Notes: generated from the letters alone by a model not told the origin. A DNA stretch of 47,211 bases from Sedimenticola sp. (GCA_027068795.1 JAMOMB010000038.1:1-47211); one strand, 5' to 3'; shown: positions 1 through 9,596, counted from the stretch's first letter. Program-made: numbers and translations.

Positions 1-885
1 CCCGATGCAGCGGCGGTCTATGAAAAGGGACAACTGATCATCAAGGTCAAGGAGCCCGTTGGCGAGGAACTGGATCTGCTGCGCAGGGAGCATCTGCTGT
101 TCAGTTTTCTGCATCTCGCCGCCCTGCCGGAACTCACGCAGAAGCTATGCGATATCGGACTGACCGCCATCGCCTTTGAAACCGTGCAGGATGGGCACGG
201 ACTCCCTATCCTCGCCCCCATGAGCAATATCGCCGGCCGCATTGCCGTCCAGGCGGGCACCCACTATCTGCACAGGCCATCCGGAGGAAAGGGGCTGATG
301 CTGGGCGGACTTCCCGGCGTGGAACGGGGCAAGGTGGTCATTCTTGGCGCAGGTAATGCGGGGGGCAACGCCGCCCGCCTTGCCGCCGGCATGGGAGCGG
401 AAGTTGTTGTTTTCGACAAGCAGGCGCACAAACTCGATGCCATGATGAACATGGCGAGCAATATCACCGCGCTGTATCCCTACCAGGAGGCGCTCTCCTG
501 CCATGTGCAACAGGCCGACCTCCTTATCGGAGCAGTGCTCATCCCCGGCGCCAGAGCGCCGAAAATCATCAGCCGGGAACAGGTTTGTTCCATGCAGGCC
601 GGCAGCGTCATCGTGGACATCGCCGTGGATCAGGGAGGCTGCATCGAAACCACCAGACCCACCACCTATTCAACGCCCGTATACACGGAATGCGGCGTAC
701 TGCATTTTTGCGTAACCAACATTCCCGGAGCGGTGCCGAAAACCGCCTCCATCGCCCTGTCAGCGAGCCTGTTACCCTATTCCCTGCAACTGGCTGGTGG
801 AAAATGGCGGGAAGTCAATGCGCTGAAGGCGGCAGTGAATGTGGAAAACGGCTCCATTGTGCATCCGGCCCTGATCCATCACTAG
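1..885 (+). CDS. ald: Alanine dehydrogenase, 3' part (N-terminus outside window)
   Basis: The reading frame is open from base 1, and 294 codons are present before the TAG at 883-885. The known family enzyme is about 370 residues, so roughly 75 N-terminal residues lie upstream of the window. The enzyme reversibly deaminates L-alanine to pyruvate and ammonia with NAD in the cytoplasm. Visible family landmarks are VKEPVGEE, which carries the substrate-binding lysine, and FLHLA, which carries the catalytic histidine. A Rossmann motif VVILGAGNAGGNAA follows, then VDIAVDQGG and the C-terminal VTNIPGAVPKTAS. The gene is convergent with glmM, with 42 bp between the stop codons. Related NADP transhydrogenase alpha subunits share the fold, but this spacing and the C-terminus fit Ald. 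Confidence 0.93.
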   Translation, partial: PDAAAVYEKGQLIIKVKEPVGEELDLLRREHLLFSFLHLAALPELTQKLCDIGLTAIAFETVQDGHGLPILAPMSNIAGRIAVQAGTHYLHRPSGGKGLMLGGLPGVERGKVVILGAGNAGGNAARLAAGMGAEVVVFDKQAHKLDAMMNMASNITALYPYQEALSCHVQQADLLIGAVLIPGARAPKIISREQVCSMQAGSVIVDIAVDQGGCIETTRPTTYSTPVYTECGVLHFCVTNIPGAVPKTASIALSASLLPYSLQLAGGKWREVNALKAAVNVENGSIVHPALIHH

Positions 886-927
886 CGTGCTGCATTGCCA
901 GTGCCGGGGGATATTTACGAACCGGTT

Positions 928-2280
928 CTAAGCTGCCGTCATCCTCTTGACGGTTTCCGCGATTTCATTGGCCAGCTGCGTCACCAGAGGCGCATCTTTC
1001 CCCTCCACCATCACCCGGATCAAAGGCTCTGTCCCCGATGGGCGCAGCAATACCCGCCCGTCATCACCCAGAGTCACTTCCGCCGCCTTGACGGATTTTT
1101 GCACCTGGTCATTCTCCATGATCACTGCCGGCAGGGTTTTTCCCAGATCCACATTCACCAGGATCTGCGGCAGGCGTTGCATGCCCATGCTCAGGTCACG
1201 CAGGCTGGATTCGCTCATGACCATTGCCGCCAGCACCTGCAATGCGGCAACAATGCCATCCCCGGTCGAGGTGCGATCCCGGCAGATGATATGCCCGGAA
1301 GGCTCGCCCCCCAACACCCATTTGTTGGCGTCCAGGGCGGCCAGAATATAGCGGTCTCCCACATCGGTGCGCTGCAATTCCACACCCAGTTCCTTCAGCG
1401 CCAGCTCCAGCCCCAGATTGCTCATGGTGGTGCCCACCACCGGCCCCTTGAGTCCGTCAGGATGCGCCATGCGCGAGCGGGCAATGATATACAGAATGCC
1501 GTCACCATCGACAATCGCACCCGTATGGTCAACCATGATCAAACGATCCCCATCACCATCCAGGGCAATGCCCACATCCGCCTGGTGCTGCAATACCGCC
1601 TGCTGCAACGCTTTTGGATGTGTGGAGCCGGTTTCCCGGTTGATGTTGAAACCGTCCGGCTCGGCGCCGATGACCTCGACCTGCGCCCCAAGCTCTTCCA
1701 GCACCGGCGGTGCAATATGATAGGTAGCGCCATTGGCGCAATCGACCACGATCTTGAGACCGGACAGATCCAGATGATGGGGTACGGTGCTCTTGCAGAA
1801 TTCTATATAGCGGCCCGCGGCGTCCTCCACTCGGACAGCCTTGCCCAGGTTCGCGGAATCCACTGTCACCAGAGGCTTTTCCAGCTCGGCCTCGATGGCC
1901 TTCTCCATTTCATCCGGCAGCTTGGTGCCGGAAGAGGAAAAGAATTTGATGCCGTTGTCATAATAGGGATTATGCGAGGCGCTGATGACAATGCCGGCCG
2001 ATGCATGCAAGGTGCGCGTCAGATAGGCGATACCCGGCGTGGGCATGGGCCCGAGCAGGCGAATATCCATGCCCGCCGCCACCAGGCCGGCCTCCAGGGA
2101 AGACTCGAACAGATAACCGGAGATGCGCGTGTCCTTGCCAATAAGCACTTTGCCGGCATTCCCATTGCCCAGCACCCTGCCGGCGGCCCAGCCCAGCTTG
2201 AGCACGAATTCCGGATTGATTTTGCCCTCACCGACCCGGCCGCGTATGCCATCGGTTCCAAAATATTTTCTTGTTTTCAT
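928..2280 (-). CDS. glmM: Phosphoglucosamine mutase GlmM
   Basis: GlmM converts glucosamine-6-phosphate to glucosamine-1-phosphate, the cytoplasmic step that feeds UDP-GlcNAc for peptidoglycan and lipid A. The 450-residue product matches the usual length of about 445. It starts [14 protein letters not shown]. The phosphoserine loop [10 protein letters not shown] places the catalytic serine at residue 102, as in E. coli. The metal-binding DGDGDR, the sugar-binding GEPSGH and the C-terminal phosphate loop RPSGTEP are all present. Its ATG lies three bases after the folP stop, so translation is probably coupled. In E. coli secG and leuU follow glmM; here a convergent alanine dehydrogenase gene takes that place. 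Confidence 0.98.
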   Translation of the reverse strand: MKTRKYFGTDGIRGRVGEGKINPEFVLKLGWAAGRVLGNGNAGKVLIGKDTRISGYLFESSLEAGLVAAGMDIRLLGPMPTPGIAYLTRTLHASAGIVISASHNPYYDNGIKFFSSSGTKLPDEMEKAIEAELEKPLVTVDSANLGKAVRVEDAAGRYIEFCKSTVPHHLDLSGLKIVVDCANGATYHIAPPVLEELGAQVEVIGAEPDGFNINRETGSTHPKALQQAVLQHQADVGIALDGDGDRLIMVDHTGAIVDGDGILYIIARSRMAHPDGLKGPVVGTTMSNLGLELALKELGVELQRTDVGDRYILAALDANKWVLGGEPSGHIICRDRTSTGDGIVAALQVLAAMVMSESSLRDLSMGMQRLPQILVNVDLGKTLPAVIMENDQVQKSVKAAEVTLGDDGRVLLRPSGTEPLIRVMVEGKDAPLVTQLANEIAETVKRMTAA

Positions 2281-2283
2281 CAG

Positions 2284-3120
2284 CTAAGACTCCCTTGTTA
2301 CTGCTTCCAGTATTTTCAATGCATCCACGGTTTCCGCCACATCATGCACGCGCACGATATTTGCCCCCCTTTCCACCGCAAGAATCGCCGCGGCAACGCT
2401 GGCCGCAACCCGCTGCGCCGGCTCCCGCCCCGTGAGTGTGCCAAGCATGGACTTGCGTGACAAGCCCGCCAGCAGGGGGCAACCCAGCGCTTCAAGCACA
2501 TCAAGATGGCGAAGCAGCTCCAGATTATGCGCCAGGGTCTTGCCGAAGCCAAAGCCGGGGTCGATCAGTATGCTCTGGCGTGGTATCCCGTGATCGATAC
2601 AGGCTGCGATACGGTCGCCTAGAAAGGCTTTTACTTCCTCCAGCACATTGCGATAGGCAGGCGCTTGCTGCATGGTACGGGGCTGACCCTGCATATGCAT
2701 GAGGCATACGGGAACACCCAGCTGCGCCGCCTGCTGCAAGGCGCCCTCTCCCCGCAGTGCATTTACGTCATTGATCAGGCCGGCGCCTGCCTGTACGGCA
2801 TCACGCATCACTTCCGCCTTGCTGGTATCGATGGAAACCGGGATCTCCAGCCGAACCGCCAATGCTTCGATCACCGGGATGACCCGATCCAGTTCTTCCT
2901 GAACCGATACGGGCGCGGCCCCCGGCCTGGTGGATTCGCCGCCTACATCGACAATGGCGGCGCCGGCTTCCTCCATCTGCACGGCCTGGGCGACGGCGAC
3001 CTCGGGGCGCAGGTGTTTTCCGCCATCGGAGAACGAATCAGGGGTGACGTTGAGTATCCCCATCACGCCGGGCCTGTCCAGATCCAGTATCTTGCCGTTA
3101 CAATCCATCCTCATAGCCAT
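2284..3120 (-). CDS. folP: Dihydropteroate synthase FolP
   Basis: FolP condenses p-aminobenzoate with hydroxymethyl-dihydropterin pyrophosphate in folate synthesis. It is the sulfonamide target. The product has the signatures GILNVTPDSFSDGG, VGGESTRPGA, DPGFGFGK and LSRKS, and the overall length of the family. The frame is open further upstream to 3159, but that extension would run through the stem-loop after ftsH, so it is unlikely. In-frame ATGs lie at 3120, 3114 and 3108. The one at 3114 gives the same N-terminal length as E. coli FolP, and no strong ribosome binding site decides between them. The gene sits between ftsH and glmM in the conserved gammaproteobacterial order. Confidence 0.96.
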   Translation of the reverse strand: MAMRMDCNGKILDLDRPGVMGILNVTPDSFSDGGKHLRPEVAVAQAVQMEEAGAAIVDVGGESTRPGAAPVSVQEELDRVIPVIEALAVRLEIPVSIDTSKAEVMRDAVQAGAGLINDVNALRGEGALQQAAQLGVPVCLMHMQGQPRTMQQAPAYRNVLEEVKAFLGDRIAACIDHGIPRQSILIDPGFGFGKTLAHNLELLRHLDVLEALGCPLLAGLSRKSMLGTLTGREPAQRVAASVAAAILAVERGANIVRVHDVAETVDALKILEAVTRES

Positions 3121-3122
3121 TG

Positions 3123-3154
3123 AAAAAGGCGGAGCTCCCCGGGGAAACTCCGCC
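3123..3154 (-). terminator. Intrinsic terminator between ftsH and folP
   Basis: On the minus strand a 7-bp GC stem (GGCGGAG / CTCCGCC, 3128-3134 with 3148-3154) is followed directly by five T residues. The loop contains an extra CCCC/GGGG that could lengthen the stem. It lies 16 bases after the ftsH stop codon and ends three bases before the first likely folP ATG. It probably ends or attenuates ftsH transcription before folP-glmM. Confidence 0.75.
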
Positions 3155-3170
3155 TGCAAGCAACCGCAAA

Positions 3171-5126
3171 TCAGTGCTGGCCGGCAGGATCCGGGTCGAT
3201 CACCGGGTCATCTTTCTTGCTTTCCCTGGGAGCTTCGTCCGCTGCAACGGCGCTGCCCCCGGAGCTTGTCGTGGACGAGTCATCATCCCAATCCGCCGGT
3301 GGCCGCGGCTTGCGGCCCGCCATAATGTCTTCGATCTGCTGGGAATCGATGGTTTCATACTTGATCAGCGCTTCCGCCATGGCGTGCAGCTTGTCGATAT
3401 TTTCCTTCAGAATGCGCCGGGAGCGATCATAGTTGCGGTCGATGATATTGCGGATCTCCTCATCGATGATATGCGCCGTCTCATCCGAAACATTCTTGTG
3501 CTGGGTAACCGAACGCCCGAGGAAGACCTCCTCCTCTTCTTCGCCATAGGCCAGGGGGCCGAGGCGGTCCGACAGTCCCCAGCGGGTGACCATGTTGCGC
3601 GCAATCTCCGTGGCGCGCTTGATGTCGTTGGATGCGCCGGTGGTGACATGATCATCGCCAAACACCAGCTCCTCGGCAATGCGACCGCCATAGAGGCTGG
3701 AGATCTGGCTCTCCAGCAGCTCGCGGCTCTGGCTGTATCTGTCCTCTTCGGGCAGGAACATGGTGACGCCGAGCGCACGCCCCCGCGGGATGATGCTGAC
3801 CTTGTACACGGGGTCATGGGAAGGCACTTTCAGGCCGACGATGGCATGGCCTGCTTCGTGATAGGCGGTCTGTTTCTTCTCTTCGTCCTTCATCACCATG
3901 GAGCGGCGCTCCGCGCCCATCATGATCTTGTCCTTGGCCGCCTCGAAATGCGTCATGCGCACATCCTTGCTGTTCTCGCGGGCGGCCATGAGCGCCGCCT
4001 CGTTCACCAGATTGGCAAGATCAGCGCCGGAAAATCCCGGCGTGCCCCGGGCAATCAGTGAGGGTTTGACATCATCGGCGAGAGGCACCTTGCGCATATG
4101 CACCTTGAGAATCTGCTCGCGGCCGCGCACATCCGGCAACGGTACGGTAACCTGGCGGTCGAAACGGCCCGGACGCAACAAGGCGGGATCCAGTACATCC
4201 GGACGGTTGGTGGCGGCAATGACGATGACGCCCTCGGTGCCTTCGAAGCCGTCCATTTCCACCAGCAGCTGGTTCAGGGTCTGTTCGCGCTCATCATGCC
4301 CGCCACCCAGACCTGCGCCACGGTGGCGGCCCACCGCATCGATCTCGTCGATGAAGATGATACAGGGGGCATGTTTCTTCGCGGTTTCAAACATGTCCCG
4401 CACCCTCGAGGCGCCCACACCGACGAACATTTCCACGAAATCCGAACCGGAGATAGTGAAAAACGGCACTTTGGCCTCGCCGGCAATCGCCTTGGCCAGC
4501 AGGGTTTTACCCGTACCCGGCGCCCCCACCATGAGTACGCCCTTGGGAATCTTGCCGCCAAGGCGCTGGAACTTGGAAGGATCCTTGAGAAACTCCACCA
4601 CTTCCTGCACTTCTTCCTTGGCCTCTTCCACCCCGGCCACATCGGCGAAAGTCACCTTGACCTGGTCTTCACTGAGCATGCGCGCCTTGCTCTTGCCGAA
4701 AGACATGGCGCCACGGCCGCCAGCGCCGCCTTGCATCTGGCGCATGAAAAATATCCACAGCGCGATAATGACGATAAGAGGGAACCAGTTGATCAGGATA
4801 AGCTTGAGCAGGGACGGCTGCTCCGGCGGCTGGGCGCGAATATCCACACCAGCCTTGAGCAAATCGCCTACCAGACCAGGATCCTGGGGACTTTCGGTAA
4901 TGAAAGTGCTGCCGGAAGAGGTTGTGCCCTCGATTTTTCCGCTTTCATGAATGACGACGCTGGTCACATTCCCCTGCTTCACCTGCTCCAGAAACTGGGT
5001 GTAGGAGATTGCCGGCGCGCGGTTTTTTTGCCCATTGAAGCTGTTGAACACCGTCATCAATACGATGGCGATCACAACCCAAAGGACGATATTTTTTGCC
5101 ATATCGTTCAAAACAAGATTCCTCAA
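3171..5126 (-). CDS. ftsH: ATP-dependent zinc metalloprotease FtsH
   Basis: FtsH is a membrane-anchored AAA+ protease that degrades misfolded membrane proteins and regulators such as LpxC and sigma-32. The N-terminal membrane segment spans about residues 11-28 and the second about 107-128, with a periplasmic domain between them. Walker A GAPGTGKT is at 201-208 and Walker B IIFIDEID near 256-263. The arginine finger region RPGRFDRQ and the zinc site HEAGH at 423-427 follow. The last 40 residues are polar and probably disordered. The start is uncertain. The given TTG at 5126 has AGGGGA a few bases upstream, while the ATG at 5102 (MAKNIVLW) aligns with most homologues but has no well-spaced site. 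An intrinsic terminator follows. Confidence 0.97.
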   Translation of the reverse strand: MRNLVLNDMAKNIVLWVVIAIVLMTVFNSFNGQKNRAPAISYTQFLEQVKQGNVTSVVIHESGKIEGTTSSGSTFITESPQDPGLVGDLLKAGVDIRAQPPEQPSLLKLILINWFPLIVIIALWIFFMRQMQGGAGGRGAMSFGKSKARMLSEDQVKVTFADVAGVEEAKEEVQEVVEFLKDPSKFQRLGGKIPKGVLMVGAPGTGKTLLAKAIAGEAKVPFFTISGSDFVEMFVGVGASRVRDMFETAKKHAPCIIFIDEIDAVGRHRGAGLGGGHDEREQTLNQLLVEMDGFEGTEGVIVIAATNRPDVLDPALLRPGRFDRQVTVPLPDVRGREQILKVHMRKVPLADDVKPSLIARGTPGFSGADLANLVNEAALMAARENSKDVRMTHFEAAKDKIMMGAERRSMVMKDEEKKQTAYHEAGHAIVGLKVPSHDPVYKVSIIPRGRALGVTMFLPEEDRYSQSRELLESQISSLYGGRIAEELVFGDDHVTTGASNDIKRATEIARNMVTRWGLSDRLGPLAYGEEEEEVFLGRSVTQHKNVSDETAHIIDEEIRNIIDRNYDRSRRILKENIDKLHAMAEALIKYETIDSQQIEDIMAGRKPRPPADWDDDSSTTSSGGSAVAADEAPRESKKDDPVIDPDPAGQH

Positions 5127-5195
5127 ATATTCCCCTGCCGTACCCTTAGTAGGACAGCCGCCGGGGCTTTACGTTCTTTCCAGTATTGGAAAATA

Positions 5196-5816
5196 TCAGG
5201 ATTTATAGCCGGTTGCTACCATATACACTTCGCGGCTTTTCGGTCGGGAGGACTTTGGCTTGCGGGTCACCACCCGCGTAAAGCTGTTGCGGGCATCACG
5301 AATATAGTCATCGAAGCCCTCTCCCTGAAAAACCTTGGTGACGAAACTGCCGCCGGATTTGAGCGTATTCCGGGCGAAATCCAGCGCCAGCTCGCACAAA
5401 TACATGGAACGGGGCTGATCCACCGCCCTCACCCCGCTGGTGTTCGGCGCCATGTCGGAAAGCACCACATCCACCTCGCGCCCTTCCAGCAGGCCGATCA
5501 GTGCTTCCAGCACCGCCTGCTCCCGAAAATCCCCTTGCAGGAAATCCACCCCATGAACGGCGTCCATTTCCAGTATGTCCATGGCCAGCACCTTTCCTTG
5601 ATCGCCAAGGATGCCGGCCGCCACCTGGCTCCAGCCGCCCGGCGCCGCCCCCAGATCCACAACCACCTGCCCCGGCTTGAGGATTTTATCCTTCTCCTGC
5701 AACTCGATCAGCTTGTAGCTGGCGCGCGAGCGATAACCATCGCGCCGGGCGCGCTGCACATATTCGTCATTCGCATGACGCTGCATCCATTGATGACTGC
5801 TTTTCGATCGTGCCAT
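5196..5816 (-). CDS. rlmE: 23S rRNA (uridine-2'-O-) methyltransferase RlmE
   Basis: RlmE (also FtsJ/RrmJ) methylates U2552 in the A-loop of 23S rRNA late in 50S assembly, using S-adenosylmethionine. The 206-residue product shows the SAM-binding loop [14 protein letters not shown]. The catalytic K-D-K-E set is visible as K35, D121 (in LSDMAPN), K161 (in [11 protein letters not shown]) and E196 (in SREVY). It lies upstream of ftsH, as in E. coli, with a 69-bp gap. It is divergent from yhbY, which encodes another ribosome-assembly factor. Confidence 0.97.
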   Translation of the reverse strand: MARSKSSHQWMQRHANDEYVQRARRDGYRSRASYKLIELQEKDKILKPGQVVVDLGAAPGGWSQVAAGILGDQGKVLAMDILEMDAVHGVDFLQGDFREQAVLEALIGLLEGREVDVVLSDMAPNTSGVRAVDQPRSMYLCELALDFARNTLKSGGSFVTKVFQGEGFDDYIRDARNSFTRVVTRKPKSSRPKSREVYMVATGYKS

Positions 5817-5944
5817 TGGCGAAGAGGCGTGGCAATAAAGGCTTGATTATATCCGTTTTCCGCCCGGGAAAAATGTTTTCACGCCAATGAATGGGAAGGA
5901 GTAGAATAAGCGCCCGACAAGCTGTCCCGAACGTGGAGTCTTTC

Positions 5945-6238
5945 GTGCCTCTTTCCAACCCCCAGATCCGCCATTTGCGTAGCCTTGCCCATTCCCTGAA
6001 GCCGGTGGTCATGATCGGCCAGCACGGCCTGCGGGACGCCGTACTGGAAGAAATCGGCATCGCCCTGGATTTTCATGAACTCATCAAGGTCAAGGTGAGC
6101 GCCGGCGACCGGGACGAAAGGGATGAGATCATCCGCCAGATCACAAACAACACCAGGGCGGAACTGGTACAGCGTATCGGCAACATGGCGGTGCTGTTCC
6201 GGCGCAATCGCAAAAAGCCCAGGATTGTGCTGCCCTGA
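5945..6238 (+). CDS. yhbY: Ribosome assembly RNA-binding protein YhbY (CRM domain)
   Basis: YhbY is a small CRM-domain RNA-binding protein associated with pre-50S particles. The GTG start at 5945 has GGAG at 5935-5938, six bases upstream, and gives 97 residues, the same as E. coli YhbY. The frame is open upstream to 5891, but that extension has no homology that I recognise. Family landmarks are LAHSLKPVVMIGQHGL, HELIKVKV and the C-terminal VLFRRN. The pairing with rlmE across a short divergent promoter region is common in gammaproteobacteria. Confidence 0.93.
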   Translation: MPLSNPQIRHLRSLAHSLKPVVMIGQHGLRDAVLEEIGIALDFHELIKVKVSAGDRDERDEIIRQITNNTRAELVQRIGNMAVLFRRNRKKPRIVLP

Positions 6239-6263
6239 TCACAGAATTCCCTTGCCAACCAGT

Positions 6264-6277
6264 GGGACAATCGTCCC
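6264..6277 (+). other. Small hairpin over the ribosome-binding region of the beta-helix gene
   Basis: GGGAC and GTCCC form a 5-bp stem with a four-base loop that ends directly before the ATG at 6278. The purine-rich arm GGGAC is the only Shine-Dalgarno-like sequence near this start, so the stem could limit translation. It is short and may be fortuitous. Confidence 0.3.
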
Positions 6278-8074
6278 ATGCGGCGATTCTCTCCCACCAG
6301 AAACAACCCGGCGACCGCCTTTTCCGCGGCCTTGCTGTTCTACCTGATTGCGCTTTCCCTGTCGCAGCCGGTTTCCGCAGCCGACAGCATGGCCAATATC
6401 GACATTCTCGGCTATTCGACCATCCATTCCATTGGGCTGGAGCTGCGCATGGACGGCGACGACAATCACAACGCCAGCGGCAAACTCAGATACCGCCCCC
6501 TGGGTTCCCGGGAATGGAAAACCGGTCTCGACCTGTTTCGCGTCGATTACACGCCGCCAGATCCCAAAAGCGGCCAGACGGATCATTTCAATGGATTCGC
6601 GGGAAGCATCTTCTTCCTTTCCCCCGGGCAGACCTACGAACTGTCCCTGGAAATCAGCGACCCGGATGGCGGTGGTATGACACGATCCCTGCAGATAAGC
6701 ACCCGCCCCCAGCCACAAAAACCCGTGGGGGGCAGGATTTTTCATGTGCAGCCCGGCAACGGTGGCGGCGACGGCTCTCCGGCTGCGCCTTTTCTGGGCA
6801 TCGCGGAAGCTCAGGCTCATGCCCGGCCCGGCGACACTTTTCTGCTGCACAACGGGATCTATTCCGGTTTTGACAGCGGCGGCGAAATACAGCTCAATGT
6901 TTCCGGCGCCCGGGGCAACTATATCGTCTGGCAGGCGCTGAACCGCGGCGAGGCCATTCTGGACAGCCCCCTGCGCATCGCCGCCAGCCATTTGTGGGTT
7001 CAGGGACTGCATATCCGTGGGCATGCGAATGTGGATAACGAGTATGGCCTGAGAACCTATAATGCCCCCGATGACGTGGTGATCATGGGAAATCGGTTTA
7101 CGGACTTCCACTACAGCATCGCCCTCAACCATGGCGGCTCGAACTGGCTGATCAGCGACAACACCATTATCGGGGACAAGGACATCAACACACCGGACGG
7201 GCCTGCAAGCTGGGGCGGCGAAGGCATAGAACTCCAGTTTACCAGCGGGCATACCCTTGCCTGGAATCGCATTTCCCTGGTGGCCGACGGCATTTCTTCT
7301 CCACAGCGCAACACCGATATTTTCAGGAACGAGATCTTCGACGTCACCGACGACGGCATCGAACCGGACTATGGCTACGCCAACATCCGCGTGTGGGAGA
7401 ACCGCATCTCCAATGCACGCCACAACGGCTTCAGCTTTCAGCCCATGAACCGTGGTCCCTGGTATTTCATCCGCAATCAGGTCGCGGCGCCCATGGAGTC
7501 CACGCTAAAAATCCGCAGCACCAGCCGGGTGCTTCTCGCCCACAACGTCTTTGTAGGCTGGGACAACGCACTGGGCAATGCCTCGCCAACTGAGGTGCCG
7601 GGCATTCTTACATTCCATTCCAGCAACAATATCTGGGTCAGTGCCAACAGCGGCTACGCCTGGCAGCACAACGCTGGCGGGCATCTCCCAAGCTGGCGCA
7701 CCCATCTGGACTATGATGGTTTCGACTGGGGATCTTTCATCTACGCCGTCAAATGGGGCGGGGTCCGCTATCCCACAATCGAAGACTTTTCCCTGGCTAC
7801 GGGGCTGCAAAGCAATGCGGTTCGCATCGACCGGGATATCTGTTTTGAACAATTCGCCATTCCCCAGCCTCCACCGGCCTCCATGCCTTTTCAGCATTTC
7901 TCCCTGAAGGCGGGCTGCAATGCGATTGACGCCGGCATGGTTCTGGCGAACATCAACGAAGACTTTGCGGGCGCGGCGCCCGATCTGGGCCCCTTCGAGC
8001 AGGGAGAGGCTCTGCCAGCCTACGGCCCGAGAAATCTGGAGCGCATTTTCAGCGACGGGTTTGAAAGCCCCTAG
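6278..8074 (+). CDS. Exported right-handed parallel beta-helix protein
   Basis: The 598-residue product starts with a basic N-terminus and a hydrophobic stretch of about 20 residues, with a likely signal-peptidase site at VSAADS near residue 35. Residues 40-145 look like an Fn3/purple-acid-phosphatase-type beta domain (IGLELRMDG... TYELSLEISDPDGG). From about 153, GRIFHVQPGNGGGDGSPAAP resembles the start of DUF1565-type beta-helix proteins. Short repeats follow with N, G and V/I ladders (VVIMGNRFTDF, WLISDNTIIGD, TDIFRNEIFDV, IRVWENRISNA), typical of right-handed parallel beta helices such as polysaccharide lyases. I cannot assign a substrate or catalytic residues. It ends with IFSDGFESP, a tail seen again in the DUF1501 protein. 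Its 3' end overlaps the next gene by 26 bp. Confidence 0.8.
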   Translation: MRRFSPTRNNPATAFSAALLFYLIALSLSQPVSAADSMANIDILGYSTIHSIGLELRMDGDDNHNASGKLRYRPLGSREWKTGLDLFRVDYTPPDPKSGQTDHFNGFAGSIFFLSPGQTYELSLEISDPDGGGMTRSLQISTRPQPQKPVGGRIFHVQPGNGGGDGSPAAPFLGIAEAQAHARPGDTFLLHNGIYSGFDSGGEIQLNVSGARGNYIVWQALNRGEAILDSPLRIAASHLWVQGLHIRGHANVDNEYGLRTYNAPDDVVIMGNRFTDFHYSIALNHGGSNWLISDNTIIGDKDINTPDGPASWGGEGIELQFTSGHTLAWNRISLVADGISSPQRNTDIFRNEIFDVTDDGIEPDYGYANIRVWENRISNARHNGFSFQPMNRGPWYFIRNQVAAPMESTLKIRSTSRVLLAHNVFVGWDNALGNASPTEVPGILTFHSSNNIWVSANSGYAWQHNAGGHLPSWRTHLDYDGFDWGSFIYAVKWGGVRYPTIEDFSLATGLQSNAVRIDRDICFEQFAIPQPPPASMPFQHFSLKAGCNAIDAGMVLANINEDFAGAAPDLGPFEQGEALPAYGPRNLERIFSDGFESP

Positions 8075-8999
8075 ACGGAACATCCGGCCCCTGGCGCAAA
8101 TTCCATGCGTCGATCCAGCCAACCCAGTCGGGCACGAGATCAAATTCCGCAACCAGACGCCTGGCAATATCCGGCATGTGGGCAACGCCATAGAATATCG
8201 CCAGTTTCTGCTTGCCAGCGGCGATTTCCCGGCGCAGCACTTGCAACGCTTTTTTGTTGCGCACACTAACCAGTGTGCTGCCGTCGGGGCCTTCAATGGC
8301 GTCATCCAGCCCGGCACTGAGCATCATTTGCTCCGCCGCAAAGGTTTTTAGCGCCAGCTCCCTGTTGCCGGACAACAGGTTCTTGAACAGCCTTGCCTGA
8401 CTGAGCGCAGCCCTGGTGGAATATTGCTGGCCCATGCCGGCAATCCAGGCCCTGCCAATCAACCCGACGACAGATTCATTGCGCTCTTTCATGCTTTGAC
8501 TGAATTCTTCCGGCGACAGATCCGCATGCACCAGATTGGGCAGGGTGTAATCCACCTCTTCGAGCTGCATACGCATGCCCAGGGCATCTCCCATCCAGCC
8601 TTGCAACCCGGATACGACGCCCTTGCGCTCGTTGCCATCCCGGACAATGCGCGTACCCTGGGGCGCAACCAGCTCATACAGCACTGCATCATAGTGGGGA
8701 AACAGGGCGTTGATGGTCTGGTAATAGGCGGACTCGCCAATATGAACCGCGGAAATCAAATCGACATGCAGGTTGCTGTTCCCGCTACGAGGGACGAAGC
8801 GCACAACCGCTACTTGCAGGGACAGGGGCTGCTTGTTCTGGCCGAACTTCAGGCGCACGAATTCGGATATGCCGGCGTCTGCCTCGACAGGCTGCAACGC
8901 CCCGGGCACGGGAATATCCGTCACCGCAGGCTGTTGTTGCGCCGGCAGGACAGGGGAAAACAGCGCCAGAACCAACAGGCACAGGTTCCTCAGAAACAT
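8049..8999 (-). CDS. TraB/GumN family protein, exported
   Basis: This 316-residue protein has a signal peptide of about 20 residues ending near LPAQQQ. The core has family features: LISAVHIGESAYYQTINALF, with the conserved histidine, followed by DAVLYELVAP, with the conserved glutamate, and near the C-terminus LAIFYGVAHMPDIARRL, which matches the second conserved histidine block. TraB/PrgY/GumN proteins are a broad superfamily that includes Tiki-like metalloproteases; the bacterial role is mostly unknown. The start has GGGAGG about ten bases upstream. The gene is convergent with, and overlaps, the beta-helix protein gene. The upstream gene greA on the same strand ends 27 bp away. Confidence 0.78.
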   Translation of the reverse strand: MFLRNLCLLVLALFSPVLPAQQQPAVTDIPVPGALQPVEADAGISEFVRLKFGQNKQPLSLQVAVVRFVPRSGNSNLHVDLISAVHIGESAYYQTINALFPHYDAVLYELVAPQGTRIVRDGNERKGVVSGLQGWMGDALGMRMQLEEVDYTLPNLVHADLSPEEFSQSMKERNESVVGLIGRAWIAGMGQQYSTRAALSQARLFKNLLSGNRELALKTFAAEQMMLSAGLDDAIEGPDGSTLVSVRNKKALQVLRREIAAGKQKLAIFYGVAHMPDIARRLVAEFDLVPDWVGWIDAWNLRQGPDVPSRGFQTRR

Positions 9000-9026
9000 G
9001 GTGGAACGCCTCCCTGGCGCTTTGGA

Positions 9027-9503
9027 TCAAATATAGCGCACTTCCAGGATTTCAAATTCCCGCGTACCGCCGGGCACCTGTATTTCCACCTCATCACCTT
9101 CGGTCTTGCCAATCAACGCCCGGGCGATGGGGGAGGTCACGGAAATCCTGGACTGGCGGATATCCGCTTCATCTTCACCAACGATCTGGTAGGTATGCTC
9201 CTCGTCGGTTTCCAGATCCAGCACATCCACGGTGGCGCCAAAGACGACCCGGCCACCTGCATTCAGGGTGCTGACGTCGATAATCTGGGCATTGGACAGC
9301 TTGCCCTCGATATCCTTGATCCGCCCCTCGATAAAGCTTTGTTGTTCGCGGGCCGCATGATATTCGGCGTTTTCCTTCAGGTCGCCATGGGCCCGCGCCT
9401 CTGCTATCGCCGCAATGACTCTTGGCCGCGCAACCGTCTTCAGTTCGTTGAGTTCCTGCCGCAGGGCTTCCGCGCCCTGCACTGTCATTGGTGTCTTGTT
9501 CAT
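9027..9503 (-). CDS. greA: Transcription elongation factor GreA
   Basis: GreA rescues backtracked RNA polymerase by stimulating transcript cleavage through the secondary channel. The product is 158 residues, identical in length to E. coli GreA. The N-terminal coiled coil carries the tip signature [15 protein letters not shown], with the acidic residues that hold the catalytic magnesium. The C-terminal FKBP-like domain ends [23 protein letters not shown]. It lies 93 bp downstream of carB, an arrangement seen in pseudomonads and relatives. Confidence 0.98.
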   Translation of the reverse strand: MNKTPMTVQGAEALRQELNELKTVARPRVIAAIAEARAHGDLKENAEYHAAREQQSFIEGRIKDIEGKLSNAQIIDVSTLNAGGRVVFGATVDVLDLETDEEHTYQIVGEDEADIRQSRISVTSPIARALIGKTEGDEVEIQVPGGTREFEILEVRYI

Positions 9504-9522
9504 AAGCAGTATGATCCAGATG

Positions 9523-9546
9523 CCACAGGGACAGAAACCCCTGTGG
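9523..9546 (-). other. Stem-loop between carB and greA
   Basis: A perfect 8-bp inverted repeat, CCACAGGG / CCCTGTGG, encloses an 8-base loop. On the minus strand it follows the carB stop and precedes greA by 19 bases. No T-run follows, so it is not a classical terminator. It may be an mRNA processing or stability element, or a protein-binding site for greA. Confidence 0.45.
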
Positions 9547-9596
9547 GTTCTCCAGCGTCTTTCATTGGTTATAGCGGGATAGTTTACAGCTTCAGG

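Noticed and set aside
895-2460. 521-codon open frame antisense to glmM and folP
   Set aside because: It is fully covered by two confident genes on the other strand, the product is His/Gln/Arg-rich with no motif, and GC-rich codon bias explains it.
4098-5846. 582-codon open frame antisense to ftsH and rlmE
   Set aside because: Shadow of strongly conserved genes, with no recognisable domain or start signal.
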